A stretch of 64,000 bases of DNA, from the NCBI GenBank assembly GCA_031292035.1, contig JARLHX010000313.1:1-64000 (forward strand), in the 5' to 3' direction. The notes under the pieces are model-generated. The model had not been told where the DNA came from and searched no databases. It was given only the letters and a program-made list of their open reading frames with translations. This document shows positions 54,831 through 63,395 of the stretch, in pieces. The DNA comes from Negativicutes bacterium (GTDB lineage Bacteria; Bacillota_C; Negativicutes; Sporomusales_B; JARLHX01). A program made the position numbers and the translations under genes. Every line of letters begins with the position of its first letter. The stretch's first letter is position 1.

Positions 54831-55964
54831 GTGAAAGAATTGCAATTTCATGGGGCTAAAATCATCACGGGACGGGGTTCGGTCGCGTATCTGAAAAAAT
54901 TAGGACTAAAGCGAGCTTTTATCGTCATTGGAGGTAATTCAATCATCGACAACGGGACACTGGCGAAAACCCAGACGCTCCTTGAGGAAAGCGGCTGCGA
55001 AGTCTTTGTTTTTGCCGGGGTTCCGGCCAATCCACCGGTGGAGACTGTCATTGACGGCATCGCCAAGATGAGGCAATTTCAGCCAGACGCGGTCATAGGG
55101 CTGGGGGGCGGGTCGCCCATCGACGCCGCCAAAGCAATGAGCGTATTGTATGAACATCCTGACCTTGATCCAGCTACCGCCTTCCGGCAAGGACTACCGG
55201 AAACCCGAAAGGCAATCAAGCTTATCGCGATACCGAGTACATCGGGTACCGCCACCGAAGTAACCTTGGTAGCTGTGCTGACTTATAAACAGGATAATCT
55301 CAAGGTTTCTGCTAAAACCCCCGCTTTTGTACCGGATTACGCCATTTTGGACAGCGATATTACTCTGTCTATGCCGCAGAAGGTTGTGGCTGAGACCGGT
55401 ATGGATGCAGTGGGCCATGCTGTCGAGAGCTATATTACCAAAAACAACAACGATTTCACCGAGTGCCTGGCTGCTGGGGCGGTAGAGGGCCTGTTCAAAT
55501 ACTTGCCGCTGTCGTACGCAATTGGCGATCCGGTCGCCCGGGAAAAAGTACACAACCTCCAATGTATGGCTGGATGCGCCTTTACGAATACCGGGCTTGG
55601 CGTCAACCACGGGATCTGCCATGCCATTGGCGGTCGTTACGGAGTGAGTCACGGCTTGGTGGTGGGGATCGGGCTTCCCTATGTGTTGGAGTTCAATTCC
55701 GAGGATTCTGAAGTGAGCGAGAAGATCGATTATCTGGGCAAGCGGATCGGAAAAGACGACTTTGTCGCTGCCGTCCGGGAGTTGCAGCAGAAGCTAAACA
55801 TTCCCGGCTGTTTAAAAGAAGCAGGCATCCCAGAAGAGGACTTTTACAGTCACTTTGACGAGCTGGTCGGTAACGCCCTTAAAGGGCCTACCGGCAACAA
55901 TCCTGTGCCTGTCAGCTTGGACGGCATGCGCGGCTTGCTGCGGCGTGTCTATGAAGGACGATAA
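54831..55964 (+). CDS. Iron-containing alcohol dehydrogenase
   Basis: 377 residues of the group III Fe-ADH family. NAD(P)-binding GLGGGSPIDAAKA, substrate/metal region PSTSGTATEV, and metal ligands Asp and His in GMDAVGHAVES and His in NHGICHAIGGRYGVSHG are complete. With 4-hydroxybutyryl-CoA dehydratase in the same run, 4-hydroxybutyrate dehydrogenase (4-hydroxybutyrate to succinate semialdehyde) is an attractive assignment, but butanol or lactaldehyde activity cannot be excluded. GTG 54831 follows CGGAGG. Confidence 0.85.
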   Translation: MKELQFHGAKIITGRGSVAYLKKLGLKRAFIVIGGNSIIDNGTLAKTQTLLEESGCEVFVFAGVPANPPVETVIDGIAKMRQFQPDAVIGLGGGSPIDAAKAMSVLYEHPDLDPATAFRQGLPETRKAIKLIAIPSTSGTATEVTLVAVLTYKQDNLKVSAKTPAFVPDYAILDSDITLSMPQKVVAETGMDAVGHAVESYITKNNNDFTECLAAGAVEGLFKYLPLSYAIGDPVAREKVHNLQCMAGCAFTNTGLGVNHGICHAIGGRYGVSHGLVVGIGLPYVLEFNSEDSEVSEKIDYLGKRIGKDDFVAAVRELQQKLNIPGCLKEAGIPEEDFYSHFDELVGNALKGPTGNNPVPVSLDGMRGLLRRVYEGR

Positions 55965-56025
55965 ATTTTATGAATGGTCGATCTCGCATTTCGGCAAGTA
56001 GATACTGAGAAAAAGGTGATTGCTG

Positions 56026-56580
56026 TTGAATGAAATCAGATGGCACGGAAGAGGCGGTCAAGGCGGTTTTACCGCAGCGCGGTTGCTGGGAATGGCGGCT
56101 TCTTTTTATCCCAATTATTATGTTCAGGCCTTTCCTTCCTTTGGGCCCGAACGCCGCGGAGCACCTGTATTAGGTTTTACCCGGATTGACACTCAGCCGA
56201 TTTTCGACCATAGCATGGTCTATGGCTGTGATTATGTTGTGGTGCTGGATGAAAGCCTGCTGGAAACGGTGGATGTGCGCAAGGGTCTGCGCCCCGGGGG
56301 AATCCTCCTGATCAATTCCAGCCACGAGCCAGAGCATTTTATGACTGCTCATGACTTCGGCTTGTATACCATTGGGGCGACTGGAATTGCAACAGAGATT
56401 TTGGGGCAGGTGGTGGTAAACACGGCGATGTTCGGCGCCTTGATTGCCGTGTCCGGCCTGGTGTCACTTGAGGCGGCGCTGCGCGCGGTGGAGCTTACCC
56501 TGCCGCAAAAAATCTGGGATAAGAACAAGAAGGTCGTGGAAATCGCCTACAATCAATTGCGGGGGGCCAAATCATGCTAA
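56026..56580 (+). CDS. 2-oxoacid:ferredoxin oxidoreductase gamma subunit
   Basis: 184 residues. The N-terminal WHGRGGQGGFTAARLLG is the gamma-subunit signature, with QAFPSFGPERRGAPV following. It is the first of four separate subunit genes (gamma, delta, alpha, beta), the POR/VOR-type layout. TTG 56026 has AAGGTG upstream; TTG 56020 is the in-frame alternative. It lies about 60 nt after the Fe-ADH gene. Confidence 0.88.
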   Translation: MNEIRWHGRGGQGGFTAARLLGMAASFYPNYYVQAFPSFGPERRGAPVLGFTRIDTQPIFDHSMVYGCDYVVVLDESLLETVDVRKGLRPGGILLINSSHEPEHFMTAHDFGLYTIGATGIATEILGQVVVNTAMFGALIAVSGLVSLEAALRAVELTLPQKIWDKNKKVVEIAYNQLRGAKSC

Positions 56581-56879
56581 AACCTTCCATTAAGCCTTTT
56601 CGCTATCCGACAACAAAAGAGGAGATGCCGGTGGGGCCGTATGCCGACGCCGGTGTATTGGCCGAATCAAATGCAGGGTGGCGGGTAAATCGCCCGGTTC
56701 TCGACAGTGTCCAATGTGTCAAATGTCAAAAATGCTGGCTGATTTGCCCGGATGGGGCCATTGAGCGCGGTGAAGTATATTTGATTGATTACAGCTTTTG
56801 CAAGGGCTGCGGGCTGTGTGCGTATGAGTGTCCGAAAAAGGCGATTATTATGGTGCAAGAAGGTGACAAGGGTGAGTGA
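56574..56879 (+). CDS. 2-oxoacid:ferredoxin oxidoreductase delta (ferredoxin) subunit
   Basis: 101 residues with two [4Fe-4S] motifs, CVKCQKCWLICP and CKGCGLCAYECP. It carries electrons from the beta subunit to free ferredoxin. It overlaps the gamma gene by 7 nt and the alpha gene by 8 nt. Confidence 0.92.
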   Translation: MLKPSIKPFRYPTTKEEMPVGPYADAGVLAESNAGWRVNRPVLDSVQCVKCQKCWLICPDGAIERGEVYLIDYSFCKGCGLCAYECPKKAIIMVQEGDKGE

Positions 56880-58074
56880 GGAACGATCGGTAAACCGCCA
56901 GTTTATTTCGGGCAACGACGCTGTATCTTATGGGGTAAAGCTTTGTCGCCCTCAAGTCGTAGCAGCGTATCCCATTACTCCGCAGACCACGGTGGTGGAG
57001 AAGCTAGCCGAGTTTATCGAGAACTGCGAACTGGATTGTCAATATGTCAATGTGGAAAGCGAGCATAGTGCAATGGCGGCCACCATGGGAGCTGCGCTGA
57101 TGGGTTGCCGGACATTCACCGCTTCCTCCTCGCAAGGGCTGTTGTATATGTGCGAGATGCTACATTACGTGAGTGGCAGCCGGTTTCCCATCGTCATGAT
57201 GAACGCCAATCGTACGATTGCCGCTCCTTGGAATATCTATGGTGATCACCGGGATTCGATGGCGATGCGGGATTCGGGCTGGCTGCAGGTCTATGTCGAA
57301 AACGCCCAGGAAGCGCTGGACGCAGTCATTCAGGCGTATAAAATTGCGGAACACACAAAAATTCAGACGCCGGTCATGGTTTGTTTGGACGGGTTTGTCT
57401 TGACCCATACCTATGAGATCGTCGATATCCCGTCGCAGGAGGAGGTTGATGCCTTTTTACCCGCCTATGTCCCGGCGGCTAATATGTTGGATCTCAATGC
57501 CCCCAAAAGTCTGTGCATCTCAGTTTCTCCCGAATGGCAGACCGAGTTCCGCTACCAGCAGTATGAAGCGATGGAAGTTGCCAAAGAGGTCATCGCCGCA
57601 GTGGGCGGGGAGTTTGCAGCCGCTTTTGGCAGAAAACACGGCGGCATGGTGGAAGAATATCTTTGCGACGATGCTGAGTATGTGTTGGTGGGTATGGGCA
57701 GTGTTACTGGGACAGCGCGACTTGCGGTTAACAAACTGCGCAGTGAAGGTCTCAAGGTTGGATTGCTGAAGATACGTTTTTTCCGGCCCTTCCCAAAAGA
57801 AGAGATCCTGGCCTTGGCGCCACGGGTAAAAGGCGTCGGTGTCATTGACCGCGATGTTTCGTTTGGTTATGAGGGCGCCCTTTACACCGAAGTGAAGGCT
57901 GCTTTAAATACCGGGAGCGCCGGACCGCGGACAATCAATTTTATTGCCGGTCTTTCCGGACGGGATATTACCAAAGAGCATCTTGAGGCCATGTATCAAA
58001 AAATTATAAGACTGAGTCAGGGCCAGACGGAGAAGGAAATCCAATTTGTCGGGTTGAGGTGGGAGCAATGGTAA
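56872..58074 (+). CDS. 2-oxoacid:ferredoxin oxidoreductase alpha subunit
   Basis: 400 residues. SGNDAVSYGVKLCRPQVVAAYPITPQT is the alpha-subunit start; ESEHSAMAATMGAALMGCRTFTASSSQGL forms the TPP pyrimidine site. The C-terminal domain II contains KIRFFRPFPKEE. GTG 56872 lies inside the delta stop region with AAGGTGACAAGG upstream. Pyruvate is the default substrate for this layout, but 2-oxobutyrate or branched 2-oxoacids are possible. Confidence 0.92.
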   Translation: MSEERSVNRQFISGNDAVSYGVKLCRPQVVAAYPITPQTTVVEKLAEFIENCELDCQYVNVESEHSAMAATMGAALMGCRTFTASSSQGLLYMCEMLHYVSGSRFPIVMMNANRTIAAPWNIYGDHRDSMAMRDSGWLQVYVENAQEALDAVIQAYKIAEHTKIQTPVMVCLDGFVLTHTYEIVDIPSQEEVDAFLPAYVPAANMLDLNAPKSLCISVSPEWQTEFRYQQYEAMEVAKEVIAAVGGEFAAAFGRKHGGMVEEYLCDDAEYVLVGMGSVTGTARLAVNKLRSEGLKVGLLKIRFFRPFPKEEILALAPRVKGVGVIDRDVSFGYEGALYTEVKAALNTGSAGPRTINFIAGLSGRDITKEHLEAMYQKIIRLSQGQTEKEIQFVGLRWEQW

Positions 58075-58958
58075 ATTTACGGGATCTGCCGGAACAGGAA
58101 TTGCTATTGGGCCATAAGGCCTGTCCGGGCTGTGCGGCGGGGACTGTCGCCCGCCTTATCTTAAAAGTAACGGGAGAGAGAACCTTTTTAGCCTATCCAG
58201 CAAGTTGTGTCTCCACCGTAACCAGTATCTATCCGCAGATGGCGTTTTCCGTACCATCGTTCACGTCGCCCTTTGCCGCTACCGGCGCGGTGTTATCAGG
58301 TATGGCTGCAGCGGTCAAAGCAAAAAAAATGAAAGACGTCACTATCCTGGGCATCGCCGGAGACGGCGGTACGGCGGATATCGGTCTGCAGGCACTGTCC
58401 GGGGCTGTGGAGCGGGGCGACAAGATCTTTTATGTGTGCTACGACAATGAAGCATATATGAATACCGGCGTCCAGCGAAGCAGCCTGACGCCTTTTGGGG
58501 CAGTAACCACCACTTCACCGGCGGCAGAATGCGAAGGCTCGGTAGGCGAAAGGCGCTTCAAGAAAAACCTGTTTGAGATCATGATCGCCCACCGGATTAC
58601 CTATTGTGCGACAGCTAATATCGCCTATACCAGCGATTTTCTGAGCAAGGTGGAAAAAGCCAAAAACGCCGACGGACCTTCTTTCATTCATGTGTTGGCC
58701 CCGTGTCCGACCGGGTGGGGTTTTTCTTCCGACAAAACCATGGAAGTGGGGAGACTGGCAGTGGAATCAGGGCTTTGGGTGCTGGCGGAGTATGAGAACA
58801 ACAAAGTTAAGCTGAATCTGAATCCGAAAGAGTTCCGCCCGGTCGAGGACTATTTGGGCTGCCAGAAGCGGTTTGCCCATTTGCAGCCTGCTGAGTGGGC
58901 GACGATTGGAAAGAATCGCGACGAGGAATGGGCCGAGATAAGACGTAAGTGGGCCTGA
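58068..58958 (+). CDS. 2-oxoacid:ferredoxin oxidoreductase beta subunit
   Basis: 296 residues. GHKACPGCAAGTVAR provides Fe-S cysteines, ASCVST another conserved Cys, and GIAGDGGTADIGLQ the TPP/Mg motif. NTGVQRSSLTPFGAVTTTSPA is typical of pyruvate-type enzymes. ATG 58068 overlaps the alpha stop. The next gene is 4-hydroxybutyryl-CoA dehydratase, 27 nt on. Confidence 0.93.
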   Translation: MVNLRDLPEQELLLGHKACPGCAAGTVARLILKVTGERTFLAYPASCVSTVTSIYPQMAFSVPSFTSPFAATGAVLSGMAAAVKAKKMKDVTILGIAGDGGTADIGLQALSGAVERGDKIFYVCYDNEAYMNTGVQRSSLTPFGAVTTTSPAAECEGSVGERRFKKNLFEIMIAHRITYCATANIAYTSDFLSKVEKAKNADGPSFIHVLAPCPTGWGFSSDKTMEVGRLAVESGLWVLAEYENNKVKLNLNPKEFRPVEDYLGCQKRFAHLQPAEWATIGKNRDEEWAEIRRKWA

Positions 58959-58985
58959 GGACTATCGAGCATGGGGGGAATAAAG

Positions 58986-60419
58986 ATGATGAACAAAGAG
59001 CAGTATCTGGAAAGTCTGCGTAAACTGAAGCCTGTCATTTACTGCAACGGTAGAAACATCACTGATGTCGTCGGCGACCCGGTGACCCGGCCGCATGTCA
59101 ATTCGGCGGCCATGACCTACGAGCTGGCCCATGACCCTGAGTACCAGGATCTGATGGTAACTACGTCAAGTCTCACCGGGGCAAAAATTAACCGCTTCAC
59201 TCATTTGCATCAGAGCACTGATGACCTGGTGAAAAAAGTCAAGATGCTCAGGATGATCGCCCAGAAAACCGGCACCTGCTTTCAGCGTTGCGTCGGTTTT
59301 GACGCCATGAATTCGACCTTTATCGTCACCCATAAGGTGGACCGGGAGTGCGGCACTAACTACCATGAGCGATTTATCAATTTCCTGAAATATGTGCAGG
59401 AAAATGACTTGATGGTCGCCGGATCGATGACCGATGTCAAGGGCGACCGGAGCAAAAAGCCGGGTCAACAGACTGATCCGGACATGTTTGTCCATATCGT
59501 GGAAAAACGTGAAGATGGCATCGTCATTCGCGGCGCCAAGGCTCACCAAACCGGCATGGTCAATTCGCACGAAATGCTTATTTTGCCGACTACCAACCTC
59601 GGTCCTGAGGACAAGGACTACGCAGTGGCCTGCGCTATCCCCATCGACGCCCCTGGCGTTGTCCACATTTTTGGCCGTCAGACCAATGACGACCGGCGGC
59701 TACAGGGTGATATCGACACAGGCAATTCCGAATACGCTATTGTCGGCGGCGAGACCCTTACCGTCCTCAATGATGTCTTCGTTCCTTGGGAGCGGGTTTT
59801 CATGTGCGGCGAATACCAATATGCCCAGGAATATGTTGAGACCTTTGCCTCCTATCATCGCCAGAATTACGGCGGCTGCAAGGTGGGGGTGTCAGACGTC
59901 ATCATCGGGGCGACGGCAGCCATGGCCGAGTATAACGGTACAGCAAACGCATCCCATATCAAGGACAAAATAATTGAAATGATCCATCTGGCTGAAACCA
60001 TGTACAACTGTTCAATCGCCTGTTCTGCTGAAGGGCACAAGACTGAGGCTGGCAACTACTATGTTGATACCTTGCTGGCCAACACGGTCAAACTGAATTG
60101 TACCCGCTTTATGTATGAGATTTCCCGGTTAGCCCACGACATCGCCGGCGGGTTTATTGCTACATTGCCGTATGAAGCCGATCTTCGTTCGCCGGAAGTC
60201 GGCCCGTACATCGAAAAATATTTTGCCGCCAAACCGGGTATTCCTACCGAGCACCGAATCAGAATGGCCAGACTGCTGGAAAACATGACCGGTGGTACGG
60301 CGTTGGCCGAGTCTATGCATGGCGCCGGTTCACCCCAGGCCATGAGGGTAATGCTCTACCGGGAAACCAATCTGGAACACAAGAAGCAACTGGCGAAAAA
60401 ACTGGCGAAAACGGAATAA
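58986..60419 (+). CDS. abfD: 4-hydroxybutyryl-CoA dehydratase / vinylacetyl-CoA delta-isomerase
   Basis: 477 residues, close in length and sequence (as recalled) to Clostridium aminobutyricum AbfD. The unusual [4Fe-4S] ligands are conserved: two Cys in CFQRC (98 and 102), His and Cys in YHRQNYGGC. The C-terminal SMHGAGSPQAMR and the FAD-binding acyl-CoA dehydrogenase-like fold also match. It dehydrates 4-hydroxybutyryl-CoA by a radical mechanism to crotonyl-CoA. ATG 58986 has GGGGGGA 7 nt upstream. Thiolase, HBD and crotonase follow, completing a path to acetyl-CoA. Confidence 0.93.
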   Translation: MMNKEQYLESLRKLKPVIYCNGRNITDVVGDPVTRPHVNSAAMTYELAHDPEYQDLMVTTSSLTGAKINRFTHLHQSTDDLVKKVKMLRMIAQKTGTCFQRCVGFDAMNSTFIVTHKVDRECGTNYHERFINFLKYVQENDLMVAGSMTDVKGDRSKKPGQQTDPDMFVHIVEKREDGIVIRGAKAHQTGMVNSHEMLILPTTNLGPEDKDYAVACAIPIDAPGVVHIFGRQTNDDRRLQGDIDTGNSEYAIVGGETLTVLNDVFVPWERVFMCGEYQYAQEYVETFASYHRQNYGGCKVGVSDVIIGATAAMAEYNGTANASHIKDKIIEMIHLAETMYNCSIACSAEGHKTEAGNYYVDTLLANTVKLNCTRFMYEISRLAHDIAGGFIATLPYEADLRSPEVGPYIEKYFAAKPGIPTEHRIRMARLLENMTGGTALAESMHGAGSPQAMRVMLYRETNLEHKKQLAKKLAKTE

Positions 60420-60433
60420 CGGGAGTGGTTTTG

Positions 60434-61621
60434 ATGGAAATTCGTGAAGCGGTAGTGGTGAGCGGGGCCAGGACTCCAAGCGGGTCTTTTGGCGGCTCGC
60501 TCAGTGAAATCGACGCGCCAGAGCTCGGTGCCATTGTCGTCAAAGAGGCCCTTCGTCGGGCAGGTATCGAGGGTAAAATAGTTGACGAAGTCATTATTGG
60601 TACTCATTTTCAGGCCGGTATCAAGGCAAATTCGGCGCGGCAGGCGGCGGTGCTGGCCGGGCTGCCGGTGGAAGTGCCAGCCTGGACGCCGAACAAAAAT
60701 TGTGGCACAGGACTGAAGGCTGTCAATCTGGCGGCCCAGATGGTTATGTTGGGTGAGGCCGATATTGTTGTAGCCGGCGGCTGCGAGACGATGAGCCGGA
60801 TTCCCTATCTTATTCATAAGCATCGTTTCGGGGCGAGAATGGGCAATGAACAGCTACTGGACTCCATGATCTACGACGGACTGGTCGATCCCTTCATGAA
60901 TTATCATATGGGGATCACTGCCGAAAATGTCGCGGCCAAGTGCGGTATTACTCGTGAGATGCAAGATGAATTCGCCTTCGGGAGCCATCTGAAAGCCGCA
61001 GCAGCAAGGCGCCAGGGGCTTTTCAAACAAGAAATCGTGCCGGTGGAAATCAAAAAGCGCAAAGGTACCAGCCTGTTTGAAGAGGATGAGACCATCAAAG
61101 AAGAGTTGTCATTGGCCGACTTGGCGAAAATGAGACCTGCTTTCAAGGCTGATGGTACGGTGACTGCAGGCAACGCCTCCGGCATCAACGATGGGGCGGC
61201 TGCGGTGGTTATCATGTCCCGGGAGAAGGCTGATGCGTTGGGGATAAGGCCGCTGGTTGCGCTACGGGCGTTTGCGTCCACCGGCGTTGATCCGTCGATC
61301 ATGGGCTACGCCCCGGTATCGGCCGTCCAAAAACTGCTGGCTAAAACTGGGTTGACACATAAGGATATTGACTTGTTCGAACTGAATGAAGCTTTCGCTG
61401 CCCAGGCTGCCGCCTGCGCTCAGGACCTGGGGCTGGACCCCTCGAAGGTCAATGTTAACGGCGGGGCCGTGGCTTTGGGCCACCCGGTAGGCTGCACCGG
61501 AGCCAGACTGCTAGTCACGTTGATGAATGAAATGGAACGCCGCAGCTCCCGTTACGGCGTAATCAGTCTGTGCATCGGCGGCGGGCAGGGCATCGCCACG
61601 CTGGTGGAGAGGTGCAGATAG
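60434..61621 (+). CDS. Acetyl-CoA acetyltransferase (thiolase)
   Basis: 395 residues. The nucleophilic Cys is in [12 protein letters not shown] (about residue 88), [10 protein letters not shown] holds the catalytic Asn, the base His lies in [16 protein letters not shown], and the second Cys in SLCIGGGQG. It cleaves acetoacetyl-CoA to two acetyl-CoA, or condenses them. ATG 60434 has GGGAG 8 nt upstream. 14 nt after abfD. Confidence 0.94.
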   Translation: MEIREAVVVSGARTPSGSFGGSLSEIDAPELGAIVVKEALRRAGIEGKIVDEVIIGTHFQAGIKANSARQAAVLAGLPVEVPAWTPNKNCGTGLKAVNLAAQMVMLGEADIVVAGGCETMSRIPYLIHKHRFGARMGNEQLLDSMIYDGLVDPFMNYHMGITAENVAAKCGITREMQDEFAFGSHLKAAAARRQGLFKQEIVPVEIKKRKGTSLFEEDETIKEELSLADLAKMRPAFKADGTVTAGNASGINDGAAAVVIMSREKADALGIRPLVALRAFASTGVDPSIMGYAPVSAVQKLLAKTGLTHKDIDLFELNEAFAAQAAACAQDLGLDPSKVNVNGGAVALGHPVGCTGARLLVTLMNEMERRSSRYGVISLCIGGGQGIATLVERCR

Positions 61622-61639
61622 GGGAAGGAGTAGATTTTT

Positions 61640-62488
61640 ATGACTGTAGAAAGGCTGTTTATCGTTGGAGCGGGGCAGATGGGATCAGGGATTACGCAGG
61701 TGGCGTTGCAGGCGGGAATGAGGGTCGACTTATTTGATGTCCAAGACGATTTCCCGGATCGGACGGCTAAATTTTTTGCGAGTAGTTTTCAGAAGAGTGT
61801 TGAAAAGGGCCGCATAGACGCCGCCCAGAAGGAGGCCTACCTGAGCAAGTTGACCCTAACTACGGTGCTGGAAGCCGCGACTTCAGCCGATCTGATTATC
61901 GAGGCGATTTATGAGGATGCCGCTGCCAAGAAAAAGCTGTTCAACCAGCTTGACTCCATCTGCGGTCCAACTACTGTCTTTGCCAGCAATACGTCGTCTA
62001 TCTCCATTACCGAGCTGGCATCAAGCACCAAGCGTGCTGATCGGTTTATCGGTATGCATTTCTTCAATCCGGTGCCTGTGATGAAACTGCTGGAAGTCAC
62101 TACTGGGCTGGCTACTTCGGCTGAGACGCTGGAAACGGCTCGCGAAATCGGCGAGAAACTGGGCAAGGTTAGCGTCGTGTCCAAAGACATTCCGGGGTTT
62201 ATTGTCAATCGGATTCTCGACCCGATGCTCAACGAAGCGGTGTATATGTTGGATGAAGGGGTGGCGACCGTCGAGGACATCGACAAGGCGATGGTCAACG
62301 GCTGCAACCATCCCATGGGGCCGCTGGCTCTCACCGATCTGATTGGCCTGGATGTCGTGCTGGCTGTTATGGAAGTATTGCACCGGGAGTACGGCGATTC
62401 GAAATACCGGCCGGCTCCGCTGCTGCGAAAGATGGTTCGGGCCGGCTATCTGGGCAAAAAGAGCGGCCGGGGTTTCTATCAGTATTGA
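61640..62488 (+). CDS. hbd: 3-hydroxybutyryl-CoA dehydrogenase
   Basis: 282 residues, the clostridial Hbd length. NAD(P)-binding FIVGAGQMGSGITQ, catalytic His in MHFFNPVPVMKLLEV and Glu-containing partner region, plus the dimerising C-terminal domain ending YLGKKSGRGFYQY. It interconverts 3-hydroxybutyryl-CoA and acetoacetyl-CoA. Tight operon spacing (18 nt). Confidence 0.95.
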   Translation: MTVERLFIVGAGQMGSGITQVALQAGMRVDLFDVQDDFPDRTAKFFASSFQKSVEKGRIDAAQKEAYLSKLTLTTVLEAATSADLIIEAIYEDAAAKKKLFNQLDSICGPTTVFASNTSSISITELASSTKRADRFIGMHFFNPVPVMKLLEVTTGLATSAETLETAREIGEKLGKVSVVSKDIPGFIVNRILDPMLNEAVYMLDEGVATVEDIDKAMVNGCNHPMGPLALTDLIGLDVVLAVMEVLHREYGDSKYRPAPLLRKMVRAGYLGKKSGRGFYQY

Positions 62489-62501
62489 GGAGGAGAGAAA
62501 C

Positions 62502-63281
62502 TTGCAGCAAAACGTAATTTTAGAAGTTCAGGATGGTCTGGCGATCATCACGATTAACCGGCCAAAAGCTTTAAACGCACTGAATACCGAAACCCTAAAC
62601 GAGCTGAAAGCGGCGGTGATTGACTCCGCAAGCAACGAGGCGACTAAAGTGATCATCATCACCGGTTCGGGCGAAAAAGCATTTGTGGCAGGGGCCGATA
62701 TTTCACAGATGCGGGAACTCAGTCCGCTGGAAGGTCGGAAAATGACGATGCTGGGGCAGGAAGTCTTCGCCATAATAGAAAATCTCAGCAAACCAGTCAT
62801 CGCTGCTGTGAACGGTTTTGCCCTGGGTGGTGGTTGTGAACTAGCCATGGCCTGCGATTTCCGCATTGCCGCCGAGAGCGCTAAATTTGGCCAACCAGAG
62901 GTCAATCTGGGCATTATTCCTGGATTTGCCGGTACGCAACGGTTAGCCCGGCTGATTGGCCGTGGGCGGGCAAAGTATTATATTTTTACTGGCTACATGA
63001 TGACCGCCCAGGAGGCTTTGGCGATGGGGCTTGTTGATAAGGTGGTCGCCAAAGAAGAGCTGTTAGACACTTGCAAGGAGATTGCCAACACCATTTTAGC
63101 CAAGGCTCCGGTGGCAGTCATGATGGCAAAAAAAGCTATCAACCACGGTCTGGATATGGATATGGTATCTGCTGTCGCCTATGAAGCCGAGGCCTATACC
63201 ACTTGTTTTGCGACTGCTGACCGAGTCGAAGGAATGACGGCTTTCCTAGAAAAGCGAGCAGCTGCATTCAGCGGCAGATAA
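62502..63281 (+). CDS. Enoyl-CoA hydratase (crotonase)
   Basis: 259 residues. The oxyanion-hole segments (AFVAGADISQM and NGFALGGGCELAMACDFRIA) and the two catalytic Glu (in GGGCELAMA and FGQPEVNLGIIPGFAGTQRL) are conserved. It hydrates crotonyl-CoA to 3-hydroxybutyryl-CoA, linking AbfD to Hbd. TTG 62502 is chosen: GAGGAGGAG lies about 6 nt upstream. The longer frame overlaps hbd and is rejected. Confidence 0.94.
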   Translation: MQQNVILEVQDGLAIITINRPKALNALNTETLNELKAAVIDSASNEATKVIIITGSGEKAFVAGADISQMRELSPLEGRKMTMLGQEVFAIIENLSKPVIAAVNGFALGGGCELAMACDFRIAAESAKFGQPEVNLGIIPGFAGTQRLARLIGRGRAKYYIFTGYMMTAQEALAMGLVDKVVAKEELLDTCKEIANTILAKAPVAVMMAKKAINHGLDMDMVSAVAYEAEAYTTCFATADRVEGMTAFLEKRAAAFSGR

Positions 63282-63395
63282 TGACTAATGACGATGATCT
63301 GAAAAGAAGCGGGACGTTTATCCGGGGTGTTTATTAGATCGAGCCAGTCTTACATTTATGGGATGTTAAATTAGCAATGAATTGGAGGGATACCA

